Source: Promethearchaeota archaeon
GTDB taxonomy: Archaea; Asgardarchaeota; Lokiarchaeia; Sigynarchaeales; SOKP01
DNA length: 34,335 bases
Direction: 5' to 3'
Assembly: GCA_019894875.1 (NCBI GenBank)
Contig: JAGXNR010000026.1
Location: 1 to 34,335 of the forward strand
A model generated the notes under the pieces. It saw only the letters and a program-made list of their open reading frames with translations. It did not search any database and was not told where the DNA came from. Every line of letters starts with the position of its first letter. Position 1 is the first letter of the stretch. The translations under genes and the position numbers were made by a program. Of the stretch, positions 1 through 7,569 are shown one piece after another.

Positions 1-507
1 GTATTAGAGGGATATTCTGCGGAGGATATGGTAGATAAGCTAGATCTCTTATTAGATAAAGCATATACTATAAAGGATGTTGATAAATATAACGAACAAA
101 TTAAGAAGATATCAAGTTTTAATCTCTTATTTTATACCCCATTTCCATATATTACTGGGAAGAAAAAGGTAATTCCATTTTCAAACTTACCAAAAGAGCT
201 AAAGGAAGATTACCTTGAGGTTGTATATTTTGAGAAATCAACAGAGAATCAAGATCAAATACTTTTTATAGTGTCTCATTATGAGTTAGGATTATTGGGT
301 ATTAAAATCAAAACTAGTGAAAATGTTACCGGGATTGCGGAAAACTATACATTAAAAATAAAACCAACCGCAAAAGCAAAAATATATGAACCTGATGAGA
401 CTTTAAAAAATGACTTCTTGATCCGTGCTATTATTGAAATAACGCAGAAAGACACGGTTCAAATTAACTTTACGCTTCCATCTTTCTTTAAACAGTTGAA
501 TCTGTAA
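1..507 (+). CDS. 3' part of an unrecognised protein gene (cut by window edge)
   Basis: The frame is open from the first base to the stop at 505-507, giving 168 codons. An ATG lies at 28, but nine coding-like codons precede it (VLEGYSAED), so the true start is probably outside the window. The N-terminal part is charged and helical (about residues 10-40). The rest alternates beta-like segments, for example around residues 85-105 and the threonine/isoleucine-rich stretch near the C-terminus. There is no signal peptide, membrane segment or cysteine motif. I do not recognise a family and assign no function. It is followed by about 350 bp of non-coding DNA and faces the convergent S26e gene, so it is probably the last gene of its transcript. 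Confidence 0.65.
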   Translation, partial: VLEGYSAEDMVDKLDLLLDKAYTIKDVDKYNEQIKKISSFNLLFYTPFPYITGKKKVIPFSNLPKELKEDYLEVVYFEKSTENQDQILFIVSHYELGLLGIKIKTSENVTGIAENYTLKIKPTAKAKIYEPDETLKNDFLIRAIIEITQKDTVQINFTLPSFFKQLNL

Positions 508-853
508 TAGAGTTTGGCAATATATGAAAAATAGTCTTTAAGTTCTTCTCTCACTCTTATCACGTTGGCTTACATGATGAGAACGGACTTTAAAGTTAAA
601 TTAGGAGAGATTTTTTTAGATAGTTAATACTTTATCCATCACGAAATCAACCAAAATCTTTCCTTATTATTATTTCCTTTTATGATTTTTTTGGTTAACT
701 TTTTACTATGATAATGTTTAAGTTCAAGATAAGTTCATCACTTTATGCACTTTTCTCAGAAGAAGAAGATAACAGAAAATAGATATTAAAATGAGTTTAA
801 AGGAATAGGCTGAACTTAGCCATTAAGAAGCTCTTCGGAAAGTAGTATTAATA
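508..853. other. Intergenic region between convergent genes, with a short S26e-like tail remnant
   Basis: No full gene is visible. On the minus strand, codons at 538-585 read RSHHVSQRDKSERRT and then stop. The QRDKSER part is identical to the C-terminus of the neighbouring S26e but uses different codons. A stop lies a few codons upstream and no CxxC pair is present, so at most this is a decayed fragment. A TCTCTC/GAGAGA inverted repeat (548-553 with 605-610) followed by a T-run at about 612-618 could terminate transcription on the plus strand; this is weak. Confidence 0.3.
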
Positions 854-1126
854 TTATTCTTTTCTCTCAGACTTGTCCCTCTGCGCAATTTGCCTTTGGT
901 GTATACTGCAGCTAATGCAATAATACTGTTTCTTGCTCGGGGTTTGAATTATTGTCCCTGTTTTTTTTAACTCAGAAAACATTCTGCTATCAACTAAAGA
1001 AACTCTCCGTGTTACAGCTTTAGCTTTACTTCTAGCAACCATGCGTCCGCATTTTGTGCATTGAACTCTAGCATAGTGTCCTTTACTAGATCCGCTCTTT
1101 CCGCCACTTTTTCTCTTTTTTGGAAT
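854..1126 (-). CDS. rps26e: Small ribosomal subunit protein S26e (eS26), apparent AUU start
   Basis: This is the zinc-binding S26e (eS26) of the archaeal/eukaryotic 30S/40S subunit, which sits near the mRNA exit channel. The 90-residue reading begins PKKRKSGG and has the family's two CxxC pairs (C23/C26 and C70/C73), the VTRRVSLVD core and the YYCISC segment. The first ATG in frame (1042) would remove 28 residues, including the first CxxC pair, so it cannot be the real start. The codon where family members have Met is ATT (1124-1126). The upstream frame reads CTG-ATT-TTA and then a TAG stop, so no ATG, GTG or TTG is available. Either this gene uses a rare AUU start or a base differs in the assembly. 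No Shine-Dalgarno sequence is visible. Identity is certain; the start is inferred from the family. Confidence 0.9.
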   Translation of the reverse strand: MPKKRKSGGKSGSSKGHYARVQCTKCGRMVARSKAKAVTRRVSLVDSRMFSELKKTGTIIQTPSKKQYYCISCSIHQRQIAQRDKSERKE

Positions 1127-1254
1127 TAAAATCAGCTAGTTTTTATTTTTTTTCTATTTATTTACTAATTGAATTGTAGAAAACTTAAAAAATTTATCCT
1201 TAAGCACAAAGATTTATGAAAATAATTATAGAGAAAGGTTGGGTGCTGTTTATA

Positions 1255-1974
1255 TTAGATTTCCTTATCAGATATACTGACTTTCTTTAAGGATTTAAAA
1301 GTAAAACTTAATCTCTGGATGATTGTGTATATTAATGTGAATATAAATATAATAATACCAATGAGAAAAATTGGTGAAACTGGTATTCGGGTTATAAAGG
1401 GGATGAAAACTGTTATAGGTTCACCAAATATGAGCTGTGTGGAAAAATAGAAGATTAATTCAAAAATTATAGTAAATAGTAAAAACAGTATTCGTTCAGC
1501 TCGTTCCATGTACCCGATTCCTTTCATATTAACTCCTTCATTTTCAGCTCTTGAACGTGTATAAGAAATCATTATAACTAAAAATAAAATTATGTAACCT
1601 AATAAAAAATTAATCAAGCCTCCATAGATTAAACCTAAGATAAGTAAAGCATCAGAAAGTCTATCCAAATTTGAATCTAAATATGCTCCTGCGGGAGTTA
1701 CTTTACCCGTTTTTCTTGCGACTTCACCATCAAAGAGATCAAAGGTTCCCGCTAATCCAATAAAGACAGGTACAATCCAAGAAAACCAAAGGGAAGCATA
1801 TAAGCAACCGATTGCTAATAATAACGACCCAATTACTGATAAGATGAATCCTATTAAAGATATCTTATTTGGGGTAATATTATGCTTAATTAAAAATGCC
1901 ACGGGCAATCGTATGTATCTATTTGAAATTTCTCTCTGTCGGGTTCTTTTTTCTGATTCTTCTATATCGTTCAA
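1255..1974 (-). CDS. CDP-alcohol phosphatidyltransferase, archaetidylinositol phosphate synthase-like
   Basis: An integral membrane enzyme of 239 residues that transfers a phosphoalcohol onto a CDP-activated lipid. The CDP-alcohol phosphotransferase signature D-x2-DG-x2-AR-x8-G-x3-D-x3-D is complete: D79, D82, G83, A86, R87, G96, D100 and D104. The four aspartates bind the catalytic metals. About six hydrophobic helices are visible, from about residue 36 to 225. The FDxFDGEVAR and LDSNLDR wording resembles the archaeal archaetidylinositol-phosphate synthase group, which joins CDP-archaeol with inositol-1-phosphate. Archaetidylglycerol- or archaetidylserine-type substrates cannot be excluded. 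Start is the ATG at 1974; TrmY lies 68 bp upstream on the same strand. A second, larger member of this family lies at 30337-31812. Confidence 0.85.
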   Translation of the reverse strand: MNDIEESEKRTRQREISNRYIRLPVAFLIKHNITPNKISLIGFILSVIGSLLLAIGCLYASLWFSWIVPVFIGLAGTFDLFDGEVARKTGKVTPAGAYLDSNLDRLSDALLILGLIYGGLINFLLGYIILFLVIMISYTRSRAENEGVNMKGIGYMERAERILFLLFTIIFELIFYFSTQLIFGEPITVFIPFITRIPVSPIFLIGIIIFIFTLIYTIIQRLSFTFKSLKKVSISDKEI

Positions 1975-2042
1975 TTCCTTTTTATCCCTTTAATTTCACT
2001 ATACTAAGATATTTATCTTTAAAACTTCTTTATAATAAAAAT

Positions 2043-2645
2043 TTATGGTAATCTTAATAGATGTAATTTTAACAATCGAATCACTGAAGATGCTAAATAT
2101 GATTGATTTCCAAAGCTGATTATTGGAAGATTTAAATCTAATATTTCTTTCGAATCAAGAAATTCATCTTCTTGACTACCGAGAATAAATAAAATATTTT
2201 CCATTTTTCGAATTGTTTTTCTTAAATTTAAGAAATCATTTCCACCTTCTTTTAGTATAAATATACTAAATTTCAAATTTTGAAAGTGTCTTATTGCTTC
2301 TATCATGCTGATGTTTGAGGATTTAACTTGGTTCAACGGATTGAGATGTTGGTTGTTACGGATATGATTATTCTGTAAGAGGTCAACAAAATAATCTGTG
2401 AAAAGTACTTCATTTTTTGGGAAACTGTCAAAATCAAAATTCTCCGATTCAAGAATAAAATTACCATATCGATCTAAAAATAAATAGATTTGAATATCAT
2501 TGTCAAAATAATCATTCCCTAATAGTGCTGCAAGAACACATCGTGAAATTACATCTAAACGTCCTGAAGATCCGGGTATATCTTTTATAGTATATTTACT
2601 TATATCTATAGTCGAGGATTTAATAAAAAAAATCACAGTCATCAA
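2043..2645 (-). CDS. trmY: tRNA (pseudouridine54-N1)-methyltransferase TrmY
   Basis: A SPOUT-fold enzyme that uses S-adenosylmethionine to methylate N1 of pseudouridine 54 in the archaeal tRNA T-loop, giving m1-pseudouridine. It has 200 residues, the normal TrmY length. The N-terminal block reads IKDIPGSSGRLD followed by VISRCVLAAL (about residues 20-41), the hallmark of this family. The C-terminal part carries the glycine-rich SPOUT knot (ILFILGSQEDEF, then LPIISFG). Two adjacent ATG codons (2645 and 2642) could serve as start. It may be co-transcribed with the lipid enzyme downstream (68 bp gap). Nep1, a related SPOUT enzyme acting on rRNA pseudouridine, is also in this window. Confidence in the family is high. 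Confidence 0.88.
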   Translation of the reverse strand: MMTVIFFIKSSTIDISKYTIKDIPGSSGRLDVISRCVLAALLGNDYFDNDIQIYLFLDRYGNFILESENFDFDSFPKNEVLFTDYFVDLLQNNHIRNNQHLNPLNQVKSSNISMIEAIRHFQNLKFSIFILKEGGNDFLNLRKTIRKMENILFILGSQEDEFLDSKEILDLNLPIISFGNQSYLASSVIRLLKLHLLRLP

Positions 2646-2710
2646 TTAATTATTAATAAATTATGTGTTAGTAAGTTTTCTTATTATTGCATATAATACT
2701 TTTGTTTCTT

Positions 2711-2734
2711 TAAGTCCTGTTGGATTAGGACTTA
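2711..2734. other. Perfect 8-bp inverted repeat between cbiN-like gene and trmY
   Basis: TAAGTCCT at 2711-2718 and AGGACTTA at 2727-2734 form a perfect stem with the loop GTTGGATT. It lies 38 bp past the cbiN-like stop and 66 bp before the trmY start, so it could be a terminator stem for the uptake genes or an operator for trmY. No U-run follows on the minus strand, which argues against a simple terminator. Confidence 0.4.
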
Positions 2735-2771
2735 TAACAGTAACTATTTTAACTCAAAGAAAAATTGTGTT

Positions 2772-3077
2772 TTATTTTTCCTTTTTTTTGGTATGTTTTA
2801 TAAAATAAAAAATAGCTATAATAAATCCTAAAGTAAGTATAAAGCCTACAAAACCAGCAAAGTAGTCATTTGATATCCAATTTAATAGAGGTATCCAAGG
2901 AGAAACGAGATTATCTACCCAATCTTCTCCGTATTGATCAATTAACACTCTTTCAAGACCATCAGGATTATTGGAAAGAAATCCTATTGTAAATCCAATA
3001 CTTATCATCAACATGAATACACCAATAATTAAACAACTCAAAATTATTGGTATTTTGTATTTTCTAATATTATCCAT
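2772..3077 (-). CDS. CbiN-like PDGLE-domain membrane protein
   Basis: A 101-residue protein with two membrane helices (about residues 10-34 and 70-94) and a short loop containing NPDGLERVL. That is the PDGLE motif found in the small accessory subunit of cobalt/nickel energy-coupling-factor transporters. The subunit takes the place of CbiN or NikN and is thought to help CbiM load the metal. The ATG at 3077 lies inside the end of cbiM, with an 8-bp overlap, so the two are translated as a coupled pair. The C-terminus is lysine-rich and probably cytoplasmic. The family call is from the motif plus position; nickel versus cobalt cannot be decided. Confidence 0.85.
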   Translation of the reverse strand: MDNIRKYKIPIILSCLIIGVFMLMISIGFTIGFLSNNPDGLERVLIDQYGEDWVDNLVSPWIPLLNWISNDYFAGFVGFILTLGFIIAIFYFIKHTKKKEK

Positions 3078-3747
3078 CCTTTACACCTAATAGTGATTCT
3101 GTTGTAATAAAATCCGGTTTAACCTTATAAATATAATAAATGATTAGAGAAGAAATAACACTCTCCCCAAGACCAATAAAGATATGCCAGAAAACCATAG
3201 CAGGAATTGCGATTTCAAAAGGGATGACTCCAGAAATGCCTAATTCAATACCACATACAAATGAAGCTAAAAGAATGGCAATATATGATCCAATAGCAGT
3301 ACCAATAGTAACTTTCACTTCTTTTTTTAACGAGGTATAATTTAAAAGTCTTACAACACCTATGACAATAAAAAAACCGACGACTCCTCCAATTATCCCC
3401 ATATTGAAGGCATTTGCCCCTATCGCAGTAATTCCACCATCACCAAATAGACTTTGGATAACTAAAATTAGAAATATCACTATAATTGAAGCCCATGGCC
3501 CTAAAATAATCGCTACCAGTGTTCCCCCTATCAAATGTCCTGAAGTTCCCCCTATAACAGGATAGTTCACGAATTGAAAAGCAAAAATCACAGCAGCTAA
3601 AACTCCAATATATGGAATTAATTTGTCAGAATCTTCACTCTCAAAAATCTTACCAACCCTAAAGAATCCTAAGATCATAACAAAAATGATGACGATCCAA
3701 AGTATAATTAAAGTTATTGGATCAAGCAACCCATCGGGTAAGTGCAT
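3070..3747 (-). CDS. cbiM: Cobalt/nickel transport substrate-binding membrane subunit CbiM
   Basis: The S component of a group I energy-coupling-factor transporter for Co2+ or Ni2+. The protein starts MHLPDG: in this family Met1 and His2 (the free N-terminal amine and H2 side chain) coordinate the metal, so the start at 3747 is fixed by function. A second ligand candidate is H71 in GGTSGHLIGGT. About six to seven membrane helices fill its 225 residues. It is coupled to the PDGLE protein and divergent from cbiQ and cbiO, so all four parts of one transporter surround one control region. The intergenic palindrome at 3829-3867 could regulate both directions. Substrate identity is open. Confidence 0.92.
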   Translation of the reverse strand: MHLPDGLLDPITLIILWIVIIFVMILGFFRVGKIFESEDSDKLIPYIGVLAAVIFAFQFVNYPVIGGTSGHLIGGTLVAIILGPWASIIVIFLILVIQSLFGDGGITAIGANAFNMGIIGGVVGFFIVIGVVRLLNYTSLKKEVKVTIGTAIGSYIAILLASFVCGIELGISGVIPFEIAIPAMVFWHIFIGLGESVISSLIIYYIYKVKPDFITTESLLGVKDG

Positions 3748-3828
3748 TTTTAAGCTATAAACGTTAAATTTTTTTATAATGTAATCAAATATTACTAATG
3801 TATAAAAAAATATGAAATAAGATAAATG

Positions 3829-3867
3829 TTACTATATTAGAGATTAGTATGATTGTTAATATAGTAA
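3829..3867. promoter_or_regulatory. Perfect 11-bp spaced palindrome between cbiM and cbiQ, candidate metal-regulator operator
   Basis: TTACTATATTA at 3829-3839 is repeated inverted and without mismatch as TAATATAGTAA at 3857-3867, with a 17-bp gap. It is the only strong dyad in the 148-bp divergent region, 82 bp from the cbiM start and 29 bp from the cbiQ start. Wide-gap dyads are typical of tetrameric metal repressors such as NikR, but the half-site here is not one I can match to a known consensus. Assignment as operator is inference. Confidence 0.5.
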
Positions 3868-3895
3868 AAATATTCCTTGATTAGTTGAAGATTGT

Positions 3896-4699
3896 ATGAA
3901 ACCCACATTACCATTTAGACATGAAAATGAAAAGAAATTTCTTAATAAGAGTCATCCCTTAACTCGCTTAATTTTACCATTTATATTTGTAGTACCTTTT
4001 CTGATTATTGATGATCTTTATCTTATTTTTACTACAATATTAATTATTTTAATTTTTGGAATAATTTTTCAACTACAGGTCTTAAAATCACTCTCTAGAT
4101 TAAAAATTGTATTACCATTGGTATTGTTACTAGTTATCTTCATACCCTTCTATGTTGGAGATACTGTAATTTATCAGATAGATAGTTTTATTAAAATCAA
4201 TATCTATCAGGAGGGGTTATATTTAGCTTCTCTTATTTTTTTAAGAGTCGTAGGATCCTTTTTTATCTTTATGTCATTTTTGACATCGTTAACGTATTCA
4301 GAATTCATAGAAGCATTAACAAAATTGAGGATTCCCCCTGCGTTAGTTGGGTCTCTTGTAATTATGTTACACTACATTCCCATCTTAGCGACTTCGAATA
4401 AGAAGATTCTAAATGCCCAAGAGATAAGAGGTAAAAAAACTTCCTCATATTGGCAAAAATTGAAAACACATGCTTATATTATGGGAAAAAGCATTCTGGT
4501 GAACATGGAGCGAAGTGAAAAATTATATGAAAGCTTGAAAATGCGCGGTTTTTCTGGGGAAATAACTTTTGTGACTAAAAAATACAAAGGTATTGATTTA
4601 GCATTATTCGGGTTTGCTTTAATAATAATGATGAGTTTTATTTTTTTTATTGATTTAAAATTAATTTACAACGAGGTTATTACATTATTTTTGCCATAG
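3896..4699 (+). CDS. cbiQ: Energy-coupling factor transmembrane protein CbiQ
   Basis: The T component of the cobalt/nickel uptake system: it joins the substrate-binding CbiM to the ATPase CbiO. The 267 residues include about five membrane helices (from about residue 23; last at about 237-262). The cytoplasmic part contains the family's paired Ala-Arg-Gly-type coupling elements, seen here as AQEIRGKK and, further on, SLKMRGFSG. These are the coupling helices that touch the ATPase. Start is the ATG at 3896, 29 bp after the palindrome. The TAG stop (4697-4699) overlaps the likely first codon of cbiO, which implies coupled translation. The assignment rests on the motifs and the complete neighbouring cbiM/cbiO set. 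Confidence 0.88.
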   Translation: MKPTLPFRHENEKKFLNKSHPLTRLILPFIFVVPFLIIDDLYLIFTTILIILIFGIIFQLQVLKSLSRLKIVLPLVLLLVIFIPFYVGDTVIYQIDSFIKINIYQEGLYLASLIFLRVVGSFFIFMSFLTSLTYSEFIEALTKLRIPPALVGSLVIMLHYIPILATSNKKILNAQEIRGKKTSSYWQKLKTHAYIMGKSILVNMERSEKLYESLKMRGFSGEITFVTKKYKGIDLALFGFALIIMMSFIFFIDLKLIYNEVITLFLP

Positions 4700-5439
4700 A
4701 AGTTGAAAATTTGAATTTTAGTTACAACTCTGGATTTAAAATTCAAGGTATATCATTTAAAATTGAAGAAAGTGCAATTTATGCATTAACAGGAAATAAT
4801 GGTTCAGGAAAGACAACTTTACTAAGACTATTGGTCGGATTATTGAAACCTAGTTCTGGATTAATCAAGATCTTTAATAATACACTTACAAGAAACAAGA
4901 AGAAATTATGGAAGATACGTCAATCGATTGGATTTTTATTTCAAAATCCTGATGATCAATTATTTGCACCTACAATTGGGGAGGATATAAGTTTTGGGGC
5001 AAAGAACTTAAGGCTTAGTGATAAGGAAGTTAATCAAAGAGTTAATTGGGCATTGAATGCCGTAGATTTATCGGATTATAAAAATTATTCTCCCTTTAAC
5101 CTCTCATGGGGGCAAAAAAAGAGAGCAGCCCTCGCAGGTGTATTGGTAATGAAACCTAAATTGTTGATATTGGATGAACCTTTTGCGAACCTTGATTTTA
5201 AGTCAATTTATAACCATTTAAAAATTCTTGAGAACTTAAGAAAAGAAAATAATATGACAATACTCTTCACAACACATAATCTATTTTTTGTCGAAAATTG
5301 GGCTGATAAGATGCTAGTTTTAGACGAAGGAAATATAATTTTTCATGGTTCCACACAAGAAGGATTGAACAATTCTAATGTTAATAATTTACTTGGATCA
5401 TATGAAGATATTTTATCTCTTTTTACAAAAGAAGAATAA
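4696..5439 (+). CDS. cbiO: Energy-coupling factor ATPase CbiO, apparent AUA start
   Basis: The ABC ATPase that powers metal uptake through CbiQ/CbiM. Motifs in order: Walker A GNNGSGKTT (about residue 33), Q-loop FLFQNPDDQ, signature NLSWGQKKR (Trp in place of the usual second Gly), Walker B LLILDEPF, and the H-loop TTHN. Family members start MIEVENLxFSY. Here the same strand is encoded as IEVENLNFSY with ATA (4696-4698) where Met should be. That ATA sits on the cbiQ stop as ATAG, like the usual ATGA coupling. The nearest ordinary start is TTG at 4711, which would remove the first beta strand. I therefore favour AUA initiation or a sequence difference at that base. Function is certain; the start is inferred. 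Confidence 0.9.
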   Translation: MEVENLNFSYNSGFKIQGISFKIEESAIYALTGNNGSGKTTLLRLLVGLLKPSSGLIKIFNNTLTRNKKKLWKIRQSIGFLFQNPDDQLFAPTIGEDISFGAKNLRLSDKEVNQRVNWALNAVDLSDYKNYSPFNLSWGQKKRAALAGVLVMKPKLLILDEPFANLDFKSIYNHLKILENLRKENNMTILFTTHNLFFVENWADKMLVLDEGNIIFHGSTQEGLNNSNVNNLLGSYEDILSLFTKEE

Positions 5440-5806
5440 ATCTTAAAAGATTAAAAATGGCATAGATTTAGCCTAAGAACACTAACACAATATTTTCATG
5501 TTAGGGCAATGCCTTTAAAATCAAATATGTTCTCTCGTGCTAGGCAAAAATCTCTATGCACTAATGGGACATAATCATGTCTGCAAACTAGGGATTACTG
5601 ACTCAATCCTCATCGCGTTGGTATTTACCTTTGCTAAGATAAGAGCCCATATTGTTTATGCAATTTTTGACTATTAAACTCCGAATATTCGCGTTTTTTT
5701 GCACTACATAATCATTTTTTAGTCATATGAGTCCTCGATAACGCGGTTTTTTCCGTCATAGTACTCCCATTACTATAACAGAAAAATAAGGTTATAAAAT
5801 TTTACA
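5440..5806. other. Intergenic region between convergent genes with a possible structured RNA at 5459-5513
   Basis: No convincing gene. Twenty bases after the cbiO stop a nested fold is possible: GGCAT (5459-5463) pairs with ATGCC (5509-5513), and inside it CTAACA (5482-5487) pairs with TGTTAG (5499-5504). It could be the 3' end structure of the cbiQO transcript. The rest has short GC islands (CGCG near 5690 and 5740, each before a T-run) but no long open frame, tRNA shape or repeat. Confidence 0.3.
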
Positions 5807-6301
5807 TTATTTAGAAAAGGGAAAAGGTTCTTTTTTATTTATCCCTTTAATTTTATCTTCTATTCTTAAGATTAAGCTTTGTAAGCAATTAAAGAGAATT
5901 TTTCTTATTATTTCATAGGTGAGATCGATTTCAAAATCGTTATCATGAAATTCATCAAATTTATAAAAGGCTTTGTAAACATTTTCAGTTTTAAGGATTT
6001 TATAAGAAGAATCAACTAGAAAAGCATAAAGATCTTCACTATTATATTCTAATTTAATTATTAAAGAAAGCATAGCAAATTCTTTGTTACCACGAGCCCA
6101 CTCAGACGGAATCTCAAAATGAAAATTGACTATTTTCTTTTTCTTAGTAATAAGAACGATTTCGAAAAATGTTTCGTCGATTTCTAAGTCAAAAAATTTC
6201 TTTAACTTATTTATGAGGTTTTCTTCTAGTTTTTCGTCTGGATAGGAAAGTAATACACTTGGACCTTGAACCCCATCAAAGTAAGATAAAACTAAATGCA
6301 C
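5807..6301 (-). CDS. Longin-like domain protein
   Basis: A 164-residue cytoplasmic protein with no signal or membrane helix. It opens with a hydrophobic strand and then FDGVQGPSVLLSYP (about residues 8-21). This strand-turn-GP-strand-P pattern resembles the start of longin domains in eukaryotic GTPase regulators such as Nprl2 or Mon1/Ccz1. Alternating beta strands follow (about residues 60-110), then a long C-terminal helix (about 124-150). It heads a minus-strand group with two Roadblock-type proteins (6426-6896 and 7104-7439), the partner fold used in eukaryotic GTPase exchange and scaffold complexes. The fold call is pattern recognition only; a role with a small GTPase is inference from context. 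Start is the ATG at 6301. Confidence 0.5.
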   Translation of the reverse strand: MHLVLSYFDGVQGPSVLLSYPDEKLEENLINKLKKFFDLEIDETFFEIVLITKKKKIVNFHFEIPSEWARGNKEFAMLSLIIKLEYNSEDLYAFLVDSSYKILKTENVYKAFYKFDEFHDNDFEIDLTYEIIRKILFNCLQSLILRIEDKIKGINKKEPFPFSK

Positions 6302-6425
6302 CTAAATACTCACCAAACGTTTAACAAAATATGAATTAGAAAAATTTAAACTATTTTAAATTAGAAAAATTTCTACGTATTAGGAAGTTTATAAGGATTA
6401 GGCGAAATTGTTGTTATTTATTAGC

Positions 6426-6896
6426 CTATAACAAACCAATAGAATCAGATCTAAACAATTCTTTGATCTCCTCGCTCATTTCGCCTTGTCCTCCTTGTAA
6501 ATACTGATTTACGATTGCCGTAATATGGGGGGCATGTTTTTTCATCGTAGCGATAATGAATCCAATTTGAACCTTTTTATCAGTTGCTAAACATAAAACT
6601 CCTTTACCCACTTTCATTGAGAAGATCATTCCTTCAAAATATTCGGTAATTTGTAAGGAAATATTTCCATATCCTAAGATATGACCTTGTTCTTCACCAG
6701 CAATAAAGACTGCTCCTCCAATTGCACCAATTTTTTCAATGGATACAGCATTATTATCAGAAAAAGTAAATTTAGATTGACTTAGAATAGTAATTCCTGT
6801 CTCATCAACTATTACTGCATATTTCAATCCAGGAGTACTATTAATAATATTATTTAAAATTTTCTTTAATTCTACCTCATCTTCTGAAAAACTCAA
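6426..6896 (-). CDS. Roadblock/LC7 domain protein
   Basis: A 156-residue soluble protein of the Roadblock/LC7 (MglB/dynein light chain) family, which dimerises and often acts as a GTPase-activating or scaffold subunit for small Ras/Rab-like GTPases. The N-terminal helix (about residues 5-20) is followed by the typical strand-turn-strand KYAVIVDETGITILSQS. A central helix (VSIEKIGAIGGAVFIAGE) and the strand pair GNISLQITEYFEGMIFSMK and GVLCLATDK follow, then a second long helix (about residues 110-132). The C-terminal 24 residues are an acidic tail. It lies between the longin-like gene and a second Roadblock-like gene, with gaps of about 120-210 bp, so each may have its own promoter. No GTPase gene is in the window. 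Confidence 0.82.
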   Translation of the reverse strand: MSFSEDEVELKKILNNIINSTPGLKYAVIVDETGITILSQSKFTFSDNNAVSIEKIGAIGGAVFIAGEEQGHILGYGNISLQITEYFEGMIFSMKVGKGVLCLATDKKVQIGFIIATMKKHAPHITAIVNQYLQGGQGEMSEEIKELFRSDSIGLL

Positions 6897-7103
6897 ATGT
6901 TTGTCAACCTAATAAGTGTTATATTGATATAAAATGGTTTTCTTAGATTTTAAAACAATTTATTAAAACCTAACGATATATTTTTTCTCAAACCTACTTT
7001 AGTAAATGATGAAATTTTATCTATAAAAATTTTAGTAAACTAATTGTTTTTCTACGGTTCGCAATAAAAAACTCTATTCCTTGTGTTTTTGTATATTACA
7101 ATC

Positions 7104-7439
7104 CTAGAAAAGTTCCTGTGTTTTAATTAAAGATTTTAAAGGTTTTAAACGATTTTTGTGCTCCTTAGACTTTTCTAATAAAATCATTAATCTGAAGTTT
7201 TTATTCTTATCTAGATCACGCTTTATTTGTATTAATTTAGAATCCTCTATAAAATCTCGATTTTTTGCAATTGCAGATAAAGCTAAAGTGTTTTCAAGTA
7301 CCCATAATTTCTTAGAAATCTTGCTCGCTAAAGGAAATCCATGTTTGTCAGTTATGATTCCTGCTACAAAATTTGGGAAGTTTTTTTCTATCCTATATAA
7401 GAAGTAATTTACCTCATCTTGATTTAATATATTACCCAA
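7104..7439 (-). CDS. Short Roadblock/LC7-like protein
   Basis: A 111-residue soluble protein. A first helix (about residues 6-19) leads to FVAGIITDKHGFPLASK, the strand-turn-strand of the Roadblock fold. A helix with ENTLALSAIAKNRDF and two strands (LIQIKRDL and FRLMILLEK) follow. It ends soon after, with a lysine-rich tail, so the second long helix of full Roadblock domains is short or replaced. This makes it a divergent member, and a longin-like fold is not excluded. Start is the ATG at 7439. Context with the Roadblock and longin-like genes downstream suggests a common job in GTPase-linked membrane or cytoskeletal control; that is inference. Confidence 0.6.
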   Translation of the reverse strand: MGNILNQDEVNYFLYRIEKNFPNFVAGIITDKHGFPLASKISKKLWVLENTLALSAIAKNRDFIEDSKLIQIKRDLDKNKNFRLMILLEKSKEHKNRLKPLKSLIKTQELF

Positions 7440-7569
7440 TTTTATAACACCTAATCTATCAATTTTTCAATCTAATAATAAGAAAATAAAAAAATTAAGT
7501 CATTAAATGTTATATGATGGAGATATTACGCTTAAAACTAAAGATTTGGAACTATAAAAACCAAATCTG

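Noticed and set aside
566..820. Box C/D guide RNA (C-box-like ATGATGAG near 574)
   Set aside because: No D box (CTGA) or C'/D' pair lies at a suitable distance.
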